DNA of 64,000 bases from CAZQRP01 sp964596125 (GCA_964596125.1 CAZQRP010000005.1:62001-126000); one strand, 5' to 3'; counted from the first letter of the stretch, positions 8,599-18,080 are shown. Numbers and translations: made by a program. The notes: generated from the sequence alone by a model not told the origin.

Positions 8599-9828
8599 TT
8601 AATTCTCCATATTTTCAAATGGTCTTATTACAATTGTAGAAAGGGGGTCTGTGACAGGAGCTGCTAACACTCCATTTGGCATCACTTTATCGTTACATCC
8701 TATGGTGGTATAAGATGGTACAGCCATTCCTCTGCCTAACACTGAGATGTCTTCACTCCCTGAAATTAAGCCGGCTCCAAGTCCGATATGACAGAAATCA
8801 CCTACGTTAACCTCCTCATCCAAAATACTACTGGTAATAACGCTATGCTCGCCCACAATAGTGTTCGCCATTATTATTGAATTCCTGACCACAGCATGCT
8901 CTTCTATTCTAACGCCATGCGATAAAATGGAGTTCTCGACCATCCCCTTAATCACACAGCCCGGGCTGATTAGGCTACGCTTCACATTACCCGGTCCAGT
9001 TACATTTGGATATGGTAGATTCCTCTCTACGGTTAAGACGGGCCACGGGCCGTCGAGGCTGAAAGAAGGTAGCTCATAGACAAGCTCCATGTTTGCTTTG
9101 TAGTAAGCCTCTATGGTGCCAATGTCACACCAGTAGCCACTAAATTCATAGGCAAAGACCCTGTCCCTATTCACCATATCAGGTATAATGGCGTGCCCGA
9201 AGTCATGGGGCAAAGATAGCCTGGCCGCATCCTTGGTGAGATGCTCCAAGAGAACTTCTTTATTGAAGATATAGATGCCCATCGAAGCCAGGCTGCTCGG
9301 GGGGATTTCGGGCTTTTCCAGGAAGTCTGTTATGCGACCTTCAGCATTGACAGTAGCCACTCCAAAACGATGAGCTTCCTCGATAGGTACCGATATAACT
9401 CCGATAGTAACGTCTGCGCCTGCACGCTCATGAAACTCAAGCATTTTTCGGTAGTCCATTGTATAAATATGGTCCGCGGCCATCACTAACACCCTACTAG
9501 CAGTCTGTCTCCATAAATATATACTGTTCTGATACACCGCATCTGCAGTACCTTTATAAACACTAAGCTTCGGCTCCAATAAATAGAGTCTGCAATTACT
9601 CCCATTCACAAGGTACCATTCCCTCAGATAGTCGGCCATACTGGAGCGCTGGTAGTCAGTTAAAATTGCGATTTCGTGAATTTCAGAATGAATGCTATTA
9701 GACAGAACGAAGTCAATAACACGATATCTGCCGGCGAATGGCAAACTTGGCTTCGCACGATCATGGCACAGAATGTCCATCCTCCTACCTCTCCCACCTG
9801 CTAGAACCATAGCTGCTAATTCTTTCAT
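8599..9828 (-). CDS. glgC: Glucose-1-phosphate adenylyltransferase
   Basis: This 409-residue protein starts with the nucleotidyltransferase signature (MVLAGGRGRRMDIL) and has AKPSLPFAGRYRVIDFVLSN, the FLEKPEIPP sugar-binding strand and a C-terminal left-handed beta-helix with hexapeptide repeats (about 295-400). It makes ADP-glucose from glucose-1-phosphate and ATP, the committed step of bacterial glycogen synthesis. The start at 9828 follows a good GAGGTGA ribosome site. The divergent winged-helix gene and the GH57 glucanase beyond it suggest an alpha-glucan storage locus. No glycogen synthase gene is in the window. Confidence 0.93.
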   Translation of the reverse strand: MKELAAMVLAGGRGRRMDILCHDRAKPSLPFAGRYRVIDFVLSNSIHSEIHEIAILTDYQRSSMADYLREWYLVNGSNCRLYLLEPKLSVYKGTADAVYQNSIYLWRQTASRVLVMAADHIYTMDYRKMLEFHERAGADVTIGVISVPIEEAHRFGVATVNAEGRITDFLEKPEIPPSSLASMGIYIFNKEVLLEHLTKDAARLSLPHDFGHAIIPDMVNRDRVFAYEFSGYWCDIGTIEAYYKANMELVYELPSFSLDGPWPVLTVERNLPYPNVTGPGNVKRSLISPGCVIKGMVENSILSHGVRIEEHAVVRNSIIMANTIVGEHSVITSSILDEEVNVGDFCHIGLGAGLISGSEDISVLGRGMAVPSYTTIGCNDKVMPNGVLAAPVTDPLSTIVIRPFENMEN

Positions 9829-10021
9829 TTCACCTCATCCCTGTGGTCTCACTTTGAACTGACACATATTCAACACACCAGTATAAATCGCTAAGCATTG
9901 TTATGTATTCTATTAATAGGTACCTTTTAATAAACCAGATTAACTATTGTAGCTACCTCGAAATTGTCTGGAGACAGCGTTGATAATTTGTTTGCTTATT
10001 AATTTAATGTGAAAAAAAGTA

Positions 10022-10050
10022 TTGACTGATAGAAATATTCATGATATTAT
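10022..10050 (+). promoter_or_regulatory. Promoter TTGACT-N17-TATTAT
   Basis: TTGACT (10022-10027) and TATTAT (10045-10050) have an ideal 17-base spacer. The predicted start point near 10057 leaves about 95 bases of leader before the winged-helix gene at 10152. The rest of the 9829-10151 gap between divergent genes is AT-rich and shows no other gene. Confidence 0.6.
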
Positions 10051-10151
10051 ATTAGTGAATTATTTTACATGAAATATTATACCGTTATTTTAACAGTTGT
10101 CAAGTGGTGTGACAGGACAATTTAGAAAAAATTCTATGACAGGAGACAATC

Positions 10152-10493
10152 GTGCCAGAATGGACATTCTTAACTAACCACGGTTTGATACTAAGCTACA
10201 TAGCTCGCCACCCCCGCACCACAGCCCTGGAACTGGCCAATGCCATTGGCATCACCGAAAGGACTACTCGCAATATAATTCGCGATTTACTACAGGCTGG
10301 TTACATCATGAAAAAGTTAGAAGGAAGACAAAATAATTATCGAGTTAATCCCAGTCTCTATCTTCGCCATGCCAGCCACCAGGAAGTCTGTGTAGGAGAC
10401 CTTCTCGCACTGCTGGGCTGGAAAAGGAGGCGCAGCAAAAAGATTCCTTTTCAAGCCATTCATCATAACTTTAAGACTAAAAATGAATTATAA
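10152..10493 (+). CDS. Winged-helix (MarR/ArsR-like) transcriptional regulator
   Basis: This 113-residue protein starts at GTG 10152 after GGAG. Residues 10-75 form a winged helix: LILSYIARHPRTTALELANA, then ITERTTRNIIRDLLQAGYI (recognition helix) and a wing (EGRQNNYRVNP). The basic C-terminal tail has no evident ligand domain. It resembles short DNA-binding proteins seen in Chloroflexota genomes. Its position between glgC and the GH57 gene suggests it may regulate carbohydrate storage, but that rests on location only. Confidence 0.75.
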   Translation: MPEWTFLTNHGLILSYIARHPRTTALELANAIGITERTTRNIIRDLLQAGYIMKKLEGRQNNYRVNPSLYLRHASHQEVCVGDLLALLGWKRRRSKKIPFQAIHHNFKTKNEL

Positions 10494-10549
10494 TGAGCAT
10501 AAGTGTATCAGGACAGCAATGTAAAGTTTAATCGTGAATAGGTCTAAGT

Positions 10550-11848
10550 GTGATTTATTGGGCACCACTTTTGCATTTTTATCAGCCGCCAACACAGACC
10601 CACTGGGTCCTGGACACGGTATGTGAAGAATCATACCAACCGCTGATAGATATATTCCGCAACAACCATACAGCGAAAGTTACAGTGAATGTTTGCGCTG
10701 TCCTTACTGAGCTATTGGCACAACATGGCAAAACTCATATTATAAACGGTCTGTCCGAATTAGCTGAAAAAGGACAACTTGAATTTACTGATTCTGCTAA
10801 ATACCACCCAGTCCTTCCTCTCATTCCCAGGGATGAAATGTTTCGGCAGATCGAGCAGAATTATAAGACCAACAGACTATTCTTCGGTAAAGTCTATGCT
10901 CCCAGAGGTTTCTTCCCACCTGAAATGTGCTATGGTAACAATGTTGCAGGCCCCATCTTCGAGACTGGACATGAATGGGTTATCCTGAGCGGGATAGCGT
11001 GCCCATCTGATTGGCCTATGGATGTAATTCACTATATATCCGCTCCCAAAGGTAAGTTTAAAGTAGTATTTCGTGATGATGTACTCAGCAATATGATCTC
11101 GTTCCGTCATATTAATGTACCCAGTTTCTTGAACCATTTAGAGTCACTTCGCGGTACCAAGAACAACATCTATGTAATAACAGCAATGGACGCTGAGACC
11201 TTTGGCCATCATATTAAGAGTTGGGAAAAGCTTTTTTTAGAAAAGGTATACGTAGCTCTTGAACAGCCTTCAGCTATGCTTCAACAAGGAGTCCAGCAGT
11301 TAAGAACACTGATTGACAGGCAGACTAAAGCCTTTTCTCTTCAAGCAGAAGCGACGGAAATACAGGCCGTAACCATCAGTGAATTGTTCCGGTTATTTCC
11401 AGAGGGGAATACCATCGATCCAAAGAGTTCGTCATGGAGTACGACGGAAAACGACCTCAACACTGGCAATCCTTATCCACTCTGGAATAATCCCGATAAT
11501 AAAATCCATCAGTTTCTGTGGCAGCATCTCCATATAGCAGTCGAGCTGGTAAGGACCGCACAGGACAGCTCTACAACAAAGGATTCTCAATACTACGCCG
11601 ACATAGCCAGAGAACTGCTTGACAGAGCTATGCACAGTGATCAGTTCTGGTGGGCCAATCGCAAGCCGTTATGGGATGTCAACCTGGTAAATCGGGGCTT
11701 GATGGAGCAAAGTGAAGTCGTCTTTAATGCCTTCAAGGCTATAAAACTAAGTGACTTGAGTGATGACGGGAAAATGGAGTGCTATTACCGTGTTATTGCT
11801 GCACGTGACTTGAGAAGTAAAATTACCGACCAGTTATTTATTAACTAG
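10550..11848 (+). CDS. Glycoside hydrolase family 57 protein (alpha-glucan-active)
   Basis: This 432-residue protein starts at GTG 10550. It shows the GH57 motifs: LLHFYQPP near the N-terminus (motif 1), FFPPEMCY with Glu125 at the expected nucleophile position, and TAMDAETFGHH with Asp214 at the expected acid/base position. Family members are alpha-amylases, 4-alpha-glucanotransferases, amylopullulanases and branching enzymes acting on alpha-glucans. No signal peptide is seen, so it is cytoplasmic. Neighbouring glgC makes glycogen turnover the likely setting. Which of the GH57 activities it has cannot be read from the sequence. Confidence 0.85.
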   Translation: MIYWAPLLHFYQPPTQTHWVLDTVCEESYQPLIDIFRNNHTAKVTVNVCAVLTELLAQHGKTHIINGLSELAEKGQLEFTDSAKYHPVLPLIPRDEMFRQIEQNYKTNRLFFGKVYAPRGFFPPEMCYGNNVAGPIFETGHEWVILSGIACPSDWPMDVIHYISAPKGKFKVVFRDDVLSNMISFRHINVPSFLNHLESLRGTKNNIYVITAMDAETFGHHIKSWEKLFLEKVYVALEQPSAMLQQGVQQLRTLIDRQTKAFSLQAEATEIQAVTISELFRLFPEGNTIDPKSSSWSTTENDLNTGNPYPLWNNPDNKIHQFLWQHLHIAVELVRTAQDSSTTKDSQYYADIARELLDRAMHSDQFWWANRKPLWDVNLVNRGLMEQSEVVFNAFKAIKLSDLSDDGKMECYYRVIAARDLRSKITDQLFIN

Positions 11849-11887
11849 TATTTTGTCTATTATCGAAAAAGGAAAGGAACAATTTCT

Positions 11888-12823
11888 ATGAAAATCTTAC
11901 TCGCTGTTGACGGTTCTTCATATTCCAGGATGTCTATCGATTTACTTAAGGCGCTCAAGATCCCTGAAAAAAATGAGGTAACATTGATAACGGTGGTGCC
12001 AGATTACACTTTCATAGGAAAACTTACTCTCAACATGTTGAGTGGTACAGCAGCAAAGGTAAAGCAGGCACATGAGATCCAGGCAAAGATGGCTGACAAG
12101 TTGTTGGAAAGTATGAAGATGTCACTTGCATCTGATGAGGGCATGGTTGAAACTTTGGTGCGTTGGGGAAAACCCGCAGAGCATATCATTAAGGAAGCAC
12201 TTGATATACAATCTGATCTGGTGGTCATTGGTGCCAAGGGGACGATTGATTCCACTCGATTTCCCATCGGTAGTGCAGCCCAGAAAGTGATGAAGTACTC
12301 ATACAACAGTGTTCTCATTGCTAGAGAAAGTATACCCACTATAAGACGGGTACTTCTTGCAATCGATGGTTCCAAGTATTCAGATGCAGCAGTACGTTTT
12401 CTCTTGGACCTGCCTTTGCCCACACAAAGCCACATCTTCCTGGTAACTGCTGTCGAGTCCTATATGGCTTCAATGTTAAGAACACCCACCCTGGACCTGG
12501 ATACAAACCGGCATATCCTGGAAGAGCTTCAAGCGAACGAGGAGGATAAGGCTCGAAGCCTGTTAAATGCCGCGGAGAAACAGTTCCGACAAAAAGGGTA
12601 TAAAGTCTCAACACTGGTTCAAAGAGGAGAGCCAGCCGACGAGATACTCAAGGTTGCAGAAACACTCAATCCTGAGCTCATAGTAGTTGGTGCTAAGGGG
12701 TTGACTGGAATCGAAAACTTTTTACTGGGCAGCGTATCCCAGAGGATAGCTAGGTTCTCCAGATATTCAGTACTAATCGTCAGATCGCAGGCTAATGCAC
12801 CTGCAGGTAATTACCTTAACTAA
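11888..12823 (+). CDS. Tandem-domain universal stress protein
   Basis: This 311-residue protein has two UspA domains (about 1-145 and 150-305). Each begins with a strand ending in Asp (LLAVDGSSYSRMS; VLLAIDGSKYSDAA) and ends with the ATP-binding loop type G-x2-G-x9-G-S/T (GAKGTIDSTRFPIGSAAQKV; GAKGLTGIENFLLGSVSQRI). A good ribosome site (AAAGGAAAGG) lies upstream. Such proteins bind ATP and respond to starvation or oxidative stress. The gene directly after it is a damaged relative. Confidence 0.9.
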   Translation: MKILLAVDGSSYSRMSIDLLKALKIPEKNEVTLITVVPDYTFIGKLTLNMLSGTAAKVKQAHEIQAKMADKLLESMKMSLASDEGMVETLVRWGKPAEHIIKEALDIQSDLVVIGAKGTIDSTRFPIGSAAQKVMKYSYNSVLIARESIPTIRRVLLAIDGSKYSDAAVRFLLDLPLPTQSHIFLVTAVESYMASMLRTPTLDLDTNRHILEELQANEEDKARSLLNAAEKQFRQKGYKVSTLVQRGEPADEILKVAETLNPELIVVGAKGLTGIENFLLGSVSQRIARFSRYSVLIVRSQANAPAGNYLN

Positions 12824-12921
12824 GTTCGCATCTCATAAAAATACTACTCAATAATCTACGTACTAAGTAACTTCAAAATAAGGTCTATATTAAAAAGGGT
12901 ATACTTTTTGAACTAAATAAT

Positions 12922-13405
12922 ATGGACCTCATCATATTGTCAAGTCACGGACAATCAGGTATAGGCCCCTGGGTCCGTGGCAGTATAGCAGACAAAATCC
13001 TCCATTTGTCCGGGATTCCAGTACTGCGGATCAGGGCCAGTGCTCTTAAAGTGCCTATTTATAAAAAAGGGCAAAGGATGAAAGTGCTGGTACCGCTGGA
13101 CGGTTCAGAGCTGGGTGAAACGGTGCTCATCCATGTCAAAGAGTTAGCAAAACAGTTTGGTACCGAATCAGTTGATATCGCATTGCTGCGAGTCTGTGAG
13201 CTATTCCCCTACCCTCCCCATTATCCTCCGTCCATGCCTTTAAGCTGGGAAGAATATTTGAAGTATGAAACCAAAAGATGCACCGATATATGCCAGGCCT
13301 ACGGAGTAGCGGTCTAAGGCAGTGGGCATTGGGCAATATCGCCAATAAAGTTATGAAGGGGACTTCAATCCCAATCCTGCTGATAAGGACCGTTCATAAC
13401 CAATA
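12922..13405 (+). pseudogene. Degraded universal stress protein gene
   Basis: From 12922 the frame reads the end of one UspA domain (MDLIILSSHGQSGIGPWVRG, then SIADKILHLSGIPVLRIRAS). It continues with the start of a second (MKVLVPLDGSELGETVLIHV) and stops after CQAYGVAV at 13317. Shifting two bases at that stop recovers a UspA C-terminus, QWALGNIANKVMKG then TSIPILLIRTVH, ending in TAA at about 13405. So the first domain lacks its N-terminal part, the second lacks about 60 middle residues, and the frame is broken. The intact tandem Usp gene just upstream is probably its paralogue. Confidence 0.75.
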
Positions 13406-13837
13406 ATCATCACGTATCATTCGTTCTCTAATTTTCATTGTGGTCACTTTCCGTGGCTATTATGTATCAAAAGTCCACGGTAATCTTTCATGCTGAGGAC
13501 TAGTAGTATAGGCTGTAGTCTATTGAATGTCCGAATAATCCTGTAGCCCCTTGCAAGATTCTTTAAAAATTATACGGCAAACGAGGTCTATGTGCAGTTG
13601 ACAGAGCGAGCAATACACGACAACCAGGCACATAGCATCTCATGCTACCAGACCCTTGCACCACTGCCATCGGAAAAACTGCCCAAACAACAGGAGGGGC
13701 TGCATCGTAACCATGTCAAAGATATCTTGACCAGGCACACTACGAATAGATTATAATCATGCAAAATACCAGAAAATTGACTCTGGATGGTAGCTGTATA
13801 ATTGTTTTCGATGTGGAAATAGACTAATAAGGGATTA
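13406..13837. other. Intergenic stretch without recognisable gene
   Basis: About 430 bases between the broken Usp gene and the NfeD-like gene. No frame with coding character, RNA fold or repeat stands out on either strand. It may be part of the eroded zone that continues to about 16.1 kb. Confidence 0.5.
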
Positions 13838-14242
13838 ATGAAGAGAACTATCACAGACTGGCTCAAAGTCCTTTTATTACTGCTTGACGAAGCAGCGGCA
13901 CTACTGCTGGCTGTTTGGGTACTGCATCTGTTAAAAATACAATTTCCTTTGCCGATTACAATTATTTTAGGGCTCCTGGCCGGCATCCTCATTTTTATCA
14001 TACATAAGGCTATAATACCTAGCTTTCACAGACATATAATTACCGGCTCGGAAGGAATGATAGGTAGACAAGCCAGAGTAGTAAAACCACTGACACCGGT
14101 AGGAACTGTTGCCATCGACGGTGAACATTGGAGAGCAAAATCGATCGACGACAACATAGATACCGATGAAAATGTGGAAATCGTAGAGCTAGATCAACTG
14201 ACACTAAAGGTCAAGCGCCGGAACCAGTCGGACCTACCCTGA
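13838..14242 (+). CDS. Short NfeD-like membrane protein
   Basis: This 134-residue protein has two membrane helices at the N-terminus (about 8-33 and 38-55). A small OB-fold domain follows with the NfeD signature: GMIGRQARVVKPLTPVGTVA, then a DGEHWRAKS strand and ENVEIVELDQLTLKVKRR. NfeD proteins partner with stomatin/prohibitin-type SPFH proteins at membrane microdomains. No SPFH gene is in the window, so the partner is unknown. It appears intact despite lying between pseudogenes. Confidence 0.75.
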   Translation: MKRTITDWLKVLLLLLDEAAALLLAVWVLHLLKIQFPLPITIILGLLAGILIFIIHKAIIPSFHRHIITGSEGMIGRQARVVKPLTPVGTVAIDGEHWRAKSIDDNIDTDENVEIVELDQLTLKVKRRNQSDLP

Positions 14243-14443
14243 AAATCATGCTCGATTTACCGTATTCATAGAATAACCGGACTAATCACGACGAGACAGG
14301 TAAGAAACCGGAATAACGGGCATATCTAGCCCCGCCAGTCCCTATGTATTTCCTGCACAATCCACATATATTCTGGGGGGAACAGCCTGGGGTAGAGTCT
14401 GACGTAAGATCCCTTCATAATCCTGGCATGAATCCCATAACCA

Positions 14444-15066
14444 TTAATAACCGGACTTTATATGTTTCGCTACGCTATCAATAATTTCAAATGATTCCGG
14501 TGTCGGTAAAAATACGCAGTTCTGATCCTGGCGTATTCATACTTCGGCTCAGTGAAGATGGTTAAACCTGCTTTCAGAAATCCGCGATCTGCTTCCAGCA
14601 GCTTTCCCTTTAAATCGTAATCCTAGTTTAATTTCCGAGCCAGGAACTCATCCCCTTTCCATTCAATATCATTCACTGTACCACGCAGAGCGGAATTTTT
14701 CTTTCTCTTCATCTTGGTTTTTTTATTATCACCTCTACCTGTCAGTTGAGCACATCTTATCAGGAAATCGATATAGTAGTTGATCCCGTATTGATTAGCA
14801 ACGCCGATAATACTTACTGAGTTAATATTGCGGTCTTTTATTTTAATAGCCCCTACGGACCGCTGCCACCAGGAGTGTTTCACTCCGGTTCTCCCATCAA
14901 TTGCGCCGTCTTCAAGCATAGATGTGTTCACATTTATTCCCTGAAGATGCTGGTTAAACTCTTCCGCCTTCTTTGCCCCACTTTTCTTCAAGTTCCTTGA
15001 AGAAAGGATAAGTCCAATTATTCCGCTGACGCCAAGAATAATTGTTATGACACTACCCGAGCTCAT
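14444..15066 (-). pseudogene. Broken gene for a membrane-anchored protein of unknown function (in-frame stop plus frameshift)
   Basis: ATG at 15066 opens a 147-codon frame with one N-terminal helix (VITIILGVSGIIGLILSS) and a soluble basic region, ending at TAG (14623-14625). The same frame continues past the TAG in coding style: DYDLKGKLLEADRGFLKAGL, then TIFTEPKYEYARIRTAYF. After a one-base loss in a T run the next frame gives LPTPESFEIIDSVAKHIKSG and ends at TAA (14444-14446). A single ancestral gene of about 206 codons is inferred. I do not recognise the family. The 14243-14443 stretch beyond it holds nothing clear. Confidence 0.65.
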
Positions 15067-15359
15067 TAATTATTGTCCTCGACTGCTAAATTATACTATA
15101 CACCAGTTCTATAGTAAGTAACCAGTCTTACTGTATGTAGCAAATGCCTGGTATGTGACCTGCTGCTCTGACAGGCAGTTAGACTTTATATCAGAAAGAC
15201 CGTTTCATGGTCAGACAGAGAAACGACGATCAGCTACGAGTCGATGAGAAGTTGCAGTGATTTATCAGCTAGAGCTACCGACCATATTAATCTACGGCAT
15301 AAACAAATCGGCGTCTTCTTCGTTCTTATCTAAGAAGGGATCTGAGCAGGAGGTCAAGG

Positions 15360-15833
15360 ATGATAAGAGTGAAATTGTGTCTTGCATTGGTGAGCCTGAC
15401 CATTGTTGCCCTTCTTACCGGGGCATGTGAAAGCCAGTCAGCCGCCGGACCAGTACCTGAAAGCCAAATAACGGTGAAACAGTCAGGTGGCGCAGCTCTT
15501 CTCGTAGCAGAATGCAGAGACAGAAATTTCATCAGCAGCGCTGCAGATTATATAATCGAAGGAACTGTAAAACGGGTAGAAAGCAAATGGAACGAGGAAA
15601 AAACCTCTATTTTTACTTATAGCTATTTATCAATTGAAAAATATGTCAAAGGAACTCCATTTACAGAAGATAATTTTCAGATAGTAACTCCCGGCGGAAC
15701 AGTTGGAGAGGTCCACCAGTGGGTAGAAGACCAGCCAATCTTTCACGAAGGTAGAAAAGTAAGGGTATACCTTAAAGAAATGAATGGAGAATTTTCAATA
15801 GTCTGTTCTCAGTTTGGAGTTGAAGAAAAATAA
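15360..15833 (+). CDS. Small lipoprotein of unknown function
   Basis: This 157-residue protein has a lipoprotein signal with lipobox LTGAC (Cys23). The start at 15360 follows AGGAGGTC with ideal spacing. The mature part is a beta-rich domain with YIIEGTVKRVESKWNEE, FTYSYLSIEKYVKG and a C-terminal VRVYLKEMNGEFSIV. That pattern is seen in small exported proteins of unknown function that carry a 'GTV...S.w......I.T...l.v....KG' core. Extracytoplasmic anchoring is the only firm inference. Confidence 0.65.
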   Translation: MIRVKLCLALVSLTIVALLTGACESQSAAGPVPESQITVKQSGGAALLVAECRDRNFISSAADYIIEGTVKRVESKWNEEKTSIFTYSYLSIEKYVKGTPFTEDNFQIVTPGGTVGEVHQWVEDQPIFHEGRKVRVYLKEMNGEFSIVCSQFGVEEK

Positions 15834-15891
15834 GGCAAAGTATCGTGCAATCTTGGGTTGCTAACCCTTGCAGGGAGCAGAGGTGATAAAG

Positions 15892-16090
15892 TTATTTTAT
15901 CCCAGCCTTAGCTTTAGCCCTGGTCTTAACCTTGGTCCCCGTCTCTTTCGTCTTGATCGCGATCTTCTTTGGTTTGCTTTCAACTGCTTTTGGAAGTGTT
16001 ATCTCCAGGAGCCCATTGTTATAGCGGCTTCAACCTTTCCAGCATTGTTTATAACTGCACTACTCCCTGCAATTCTTTTGCCTGTATTAT
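15892..16090 (-). pseudogene. Remnant of an Hsp20/alpha-crystallin small heat-shock gene
   Basis: Read on the minus strand, about 15970-16035 encodes YNNGLLEITLPKAVESKPKK, the conserved C-terminal strand of the alpha-crystallin domain (NGVL.I.LPK). It is followed by IAIKTKETGTKVKTRAKAKA, then GIK and a TAA at 15892-15894. Upstream the similarity (NNAGKVEA) continues only in another frame, so one base has been lost between VEA and YNNG. No start or N-terminal domain was found. An apparent plus-strand frame over it (15868-16092) is a shadow. Confidence 0.7.
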
Positions 16091-16474
16091 AAATTTGCAG
16101 TCATAAGAAATCTGTTATTTATATCATATGGTATGGCGTTACCCGGCTGGTAGGCAGCTTATGTAAAATACTAGCTGGTAATTTCCAGAATAGCCTCCAG
16201 ATTGTCGCCGAAGCTATTTACAGCATCAATGACAGACAGGTTACACTGTTCACATCACTAACCCAGGCTATAATGAGCCAAGCTGTTGACTATCTATGTT
16301 AACGTAGCCGCTTTTTCATACTCGAGTATCACGATAGGAAGCGTACCAGCATAAGCAATTGAACGGGTGGTTATCTGCTCTTCGCTTCAATTGATTGCAG
16401 TATGGCTACTAATATTCACAAATGGTAAGTCATTTATCGAAATTAACCTCGTTTGTCGGGTAGTGGCTACAATT
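16091..16474. other. Intergenic stretch without confirmed gene
   Basis: About 380 bases between the Hsp20 remnant and the flavoprotein promoter. On the minus strand a short open stretch (about 16170-16250) reads VIDAVNSFGDNLEAILEITS then stop. It looks weakly coding but has no start, partner or recognisable family. Nothing else is seen. Confidence 0.4.
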
Positions 16475-16502
16475 TTGATATAAAGCGAAACGGTAATATA
16501 CA
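16475..16502 (+). promoter_or_regulatory. Promoter candidate TTGATA-N16-TATACA
   Basis: TTGATA (16475-16480) and TATACA (16497-16502) lie 16 bases apart, about 50 bases before the flavoprotein start. Its ribosome site GGAGG sits nine bases before the ATG at 16555. Both boxes are one or two changes from consensus. Confidence 0.45.
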
Positions 16503-16554
16503 ATGATTAATCGGCTTGTAAATTTAATCGATAGTGAGAATGGAGGACAACTAG

Positions 16555-18021
16555 ATGGAAGCACTTCCGAAAAAATGGGATACAATAACAGACGTGCTGA
16601 TAGTTGGATCCGGATTTGCCGGGCTTGCCGCTGCATTAGAAATTCATAATGCTGGAGTACCCGTCATTATCCTGGAAAAGATGCGCTATCATGGTGGAAA
16701 CTCAATCATTTCCGGTGGTTTCTATAATTGTGTTGATCCCGAACGTCAAAAAGCCCAGGGTATCGAAGACTCTGTAGACTTGCATTATCAGCAAACGCTT
16801 GCCGGAGGAGACTATATCGGTGAACCCGATAAGATCAGATATGTAGTGGAGCATGCCCTGGAAGGCTGGCAATGGCTGGAAAGCATGGGATTAGAGCAGG
16901 AAGGGGCAATAGTCCAGCTATATGGAGCACTGTGGCCCCGGACTCATTCTCCGAAGTACAAGGAGAAGAAGAATGGCCCTGCTATTGTCGCTGTGCTGTA
17001 TGAACAGGTTAAAAATAGAGGAATTCCGCTCCTTTTGAAACACGAGGTCACCAGAATAATCAGGCAGGACTGTCTGGAAGGAAAAATTCTCGGAGTAGAG
17101 GTACTGGCAAAGGACAAGAAACTATATTTCAAAGCCAGAAGAGCACTGGTCCTTGCCGCGGGAGGATTCTGCGCCAGTGTTGAAATGCGAATGAAACATG
17201 ATCCCAGGCTTGATGATAGGTTCACCACCCACAATCACGCAGGTGCCACAGGAGAGATACTCAACATGGCAGCCGATGTCGGAGCAAGCTTGAAAGGCCT
17301 GGATTACATCCAGTCTATGGGTCCGGCCGGGCGAGACCTCAGATGTATGCCTCGTCCAGCAGGTGTCAGCCAGATGTCGCACGTTATGAACCTTGGCGGC
17401 TTATCCACTAACAGTACTATCTACCTCAACTTCAGGGGAGAAAGAATAGTCGCCTGTGATGCCAGGCGTGACCAGATCACCAATGCGGTATTGAATACAC
17501 CGGAAAAGATGTGCTATGTAATAAACGACCTCAAGGGGCTTGGAACCTCAGGCAGAACCTTCAGCGCTCTATCCCTGGAGGAAGCCATAACAATAATTAC
17601 ACGCTATCCTCGTGAGGCGGTTATGGCGGACACCATTCGGGAACTGGCAACAAAGACCGGGATGGATCCCGATATCCTGGAACAGACCATCATCAGATTC
17701 AATTCATATGTGGAAGCAAAGTATGACCCTGAATTCCACCAGGCACCTCACAACCTTATTTACAAGATTGATACGCCGCCATTCTTCGCCGCCAGCGGGT
17801 CACCGGCGGTGCACTATATGTGCGGTGGACTGCAGATCGAAACGGCGACATGCCGGGTGGTCGACCGCTGGGGACACATCATACCCGGCCTTTATGCAGC
17901 CGGGGAAATAGTCGGAGGCATACACGGCACAAATAGACTGGGCGGTAATGCAATCGCTGACTGCATAGTCTTTGGCCGTCTGGCCGGTAAAAGTGCAACC
18001 GTTGAGACTCCCTTCGATTAA
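16555..18021 (+). CDS. FAD-dependent oxidoreductase of the fumarate reductase/flavocytochrome c type
   Basis: This 488-residue protein has an N-terminal FAD dinucleotide fold (VLIVGSGFAGLAAALEIHNA, then a Glu about 14 residues on). It has the capping-domain regions of this family and the C-terminal FAD motif GLYAAGEIVGGIHGTNRLGG with the conserved Arg. There is no heme-binding CXXCH and no signal peptide, so it is a soluble cytoplasmic flavoprotein. Relatives include soluble fumarate reductases, urocanate reductase and 3-ketosteroid dehydrogenases. The substrate cannot be assigned. The start follows GGAGG and a plausible promoter. Confidence 0.88.
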   Translation: MEALPKKWDTITDVLIVGSGFAGLAAALEIHNAGVPVIILEKMRYHGGNSIISGGFYNCVDPERQKAQGIEDSVDLHYQQTLAGGDYIGEPDKIRYVVEHALEGWQWLESMGLEQEGAIVQLYGALWPRTHSPKYKEKKNGPAIVAVLYEQVKNRGIPLLLKHEVTRIIRQDCLEGKILGVEVLAKDKKLYFKARRALVLAAGGFCASVEMRMKHDPRLDDRFTTHNHAGATGEILNMAADVGASLKGLDYIQSMGPAGRDLRCMPRPAGVSQMSHVMNLGGLSTNSTIYLNFRGERIVACDARRDQITNAVLNTPEKMCYVINDLKGLGTSGRTFSALSLEEAITIITRYPREAVMADTIRELATKTGMDPDILEQTIIRFNSYVEAKYDPEFHQAPHNLIYKIDTPPFFAASGSPAVHYMCGGLQIETATCRVVDRWGHIIPGLYAAGEIVGGIHGTNRLGGNAIADCIVFGRLAGKSATVETPFD

Positions 18022-18080
18022 GCAGTCAATCCGGAAGCAGCTTATTCCTGCTCATCAGCATACTGTCTCAGGAGAGGCAT

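Noticed and set aside
14623..14625. TAG readthrough or pyrrolysine in the unknown gene
   Set aside because: The same gene has a downstream frameshift, and no pyrrolysine machinery is visible in the window.
15868..16092. A 74-codon plus-strand frame
   Set aside because: It is the complement of the Hsp20 remnant, and its sequence has no coding character.
16170..16250. Short minus-strand open stretch reading VIDAVNSFGDNLEAILEITS
   Set aside because: It has no start codon, ribosome site, family or supporting neighbour. It could be a further gene remnant, but 27 codons is too little to claim.
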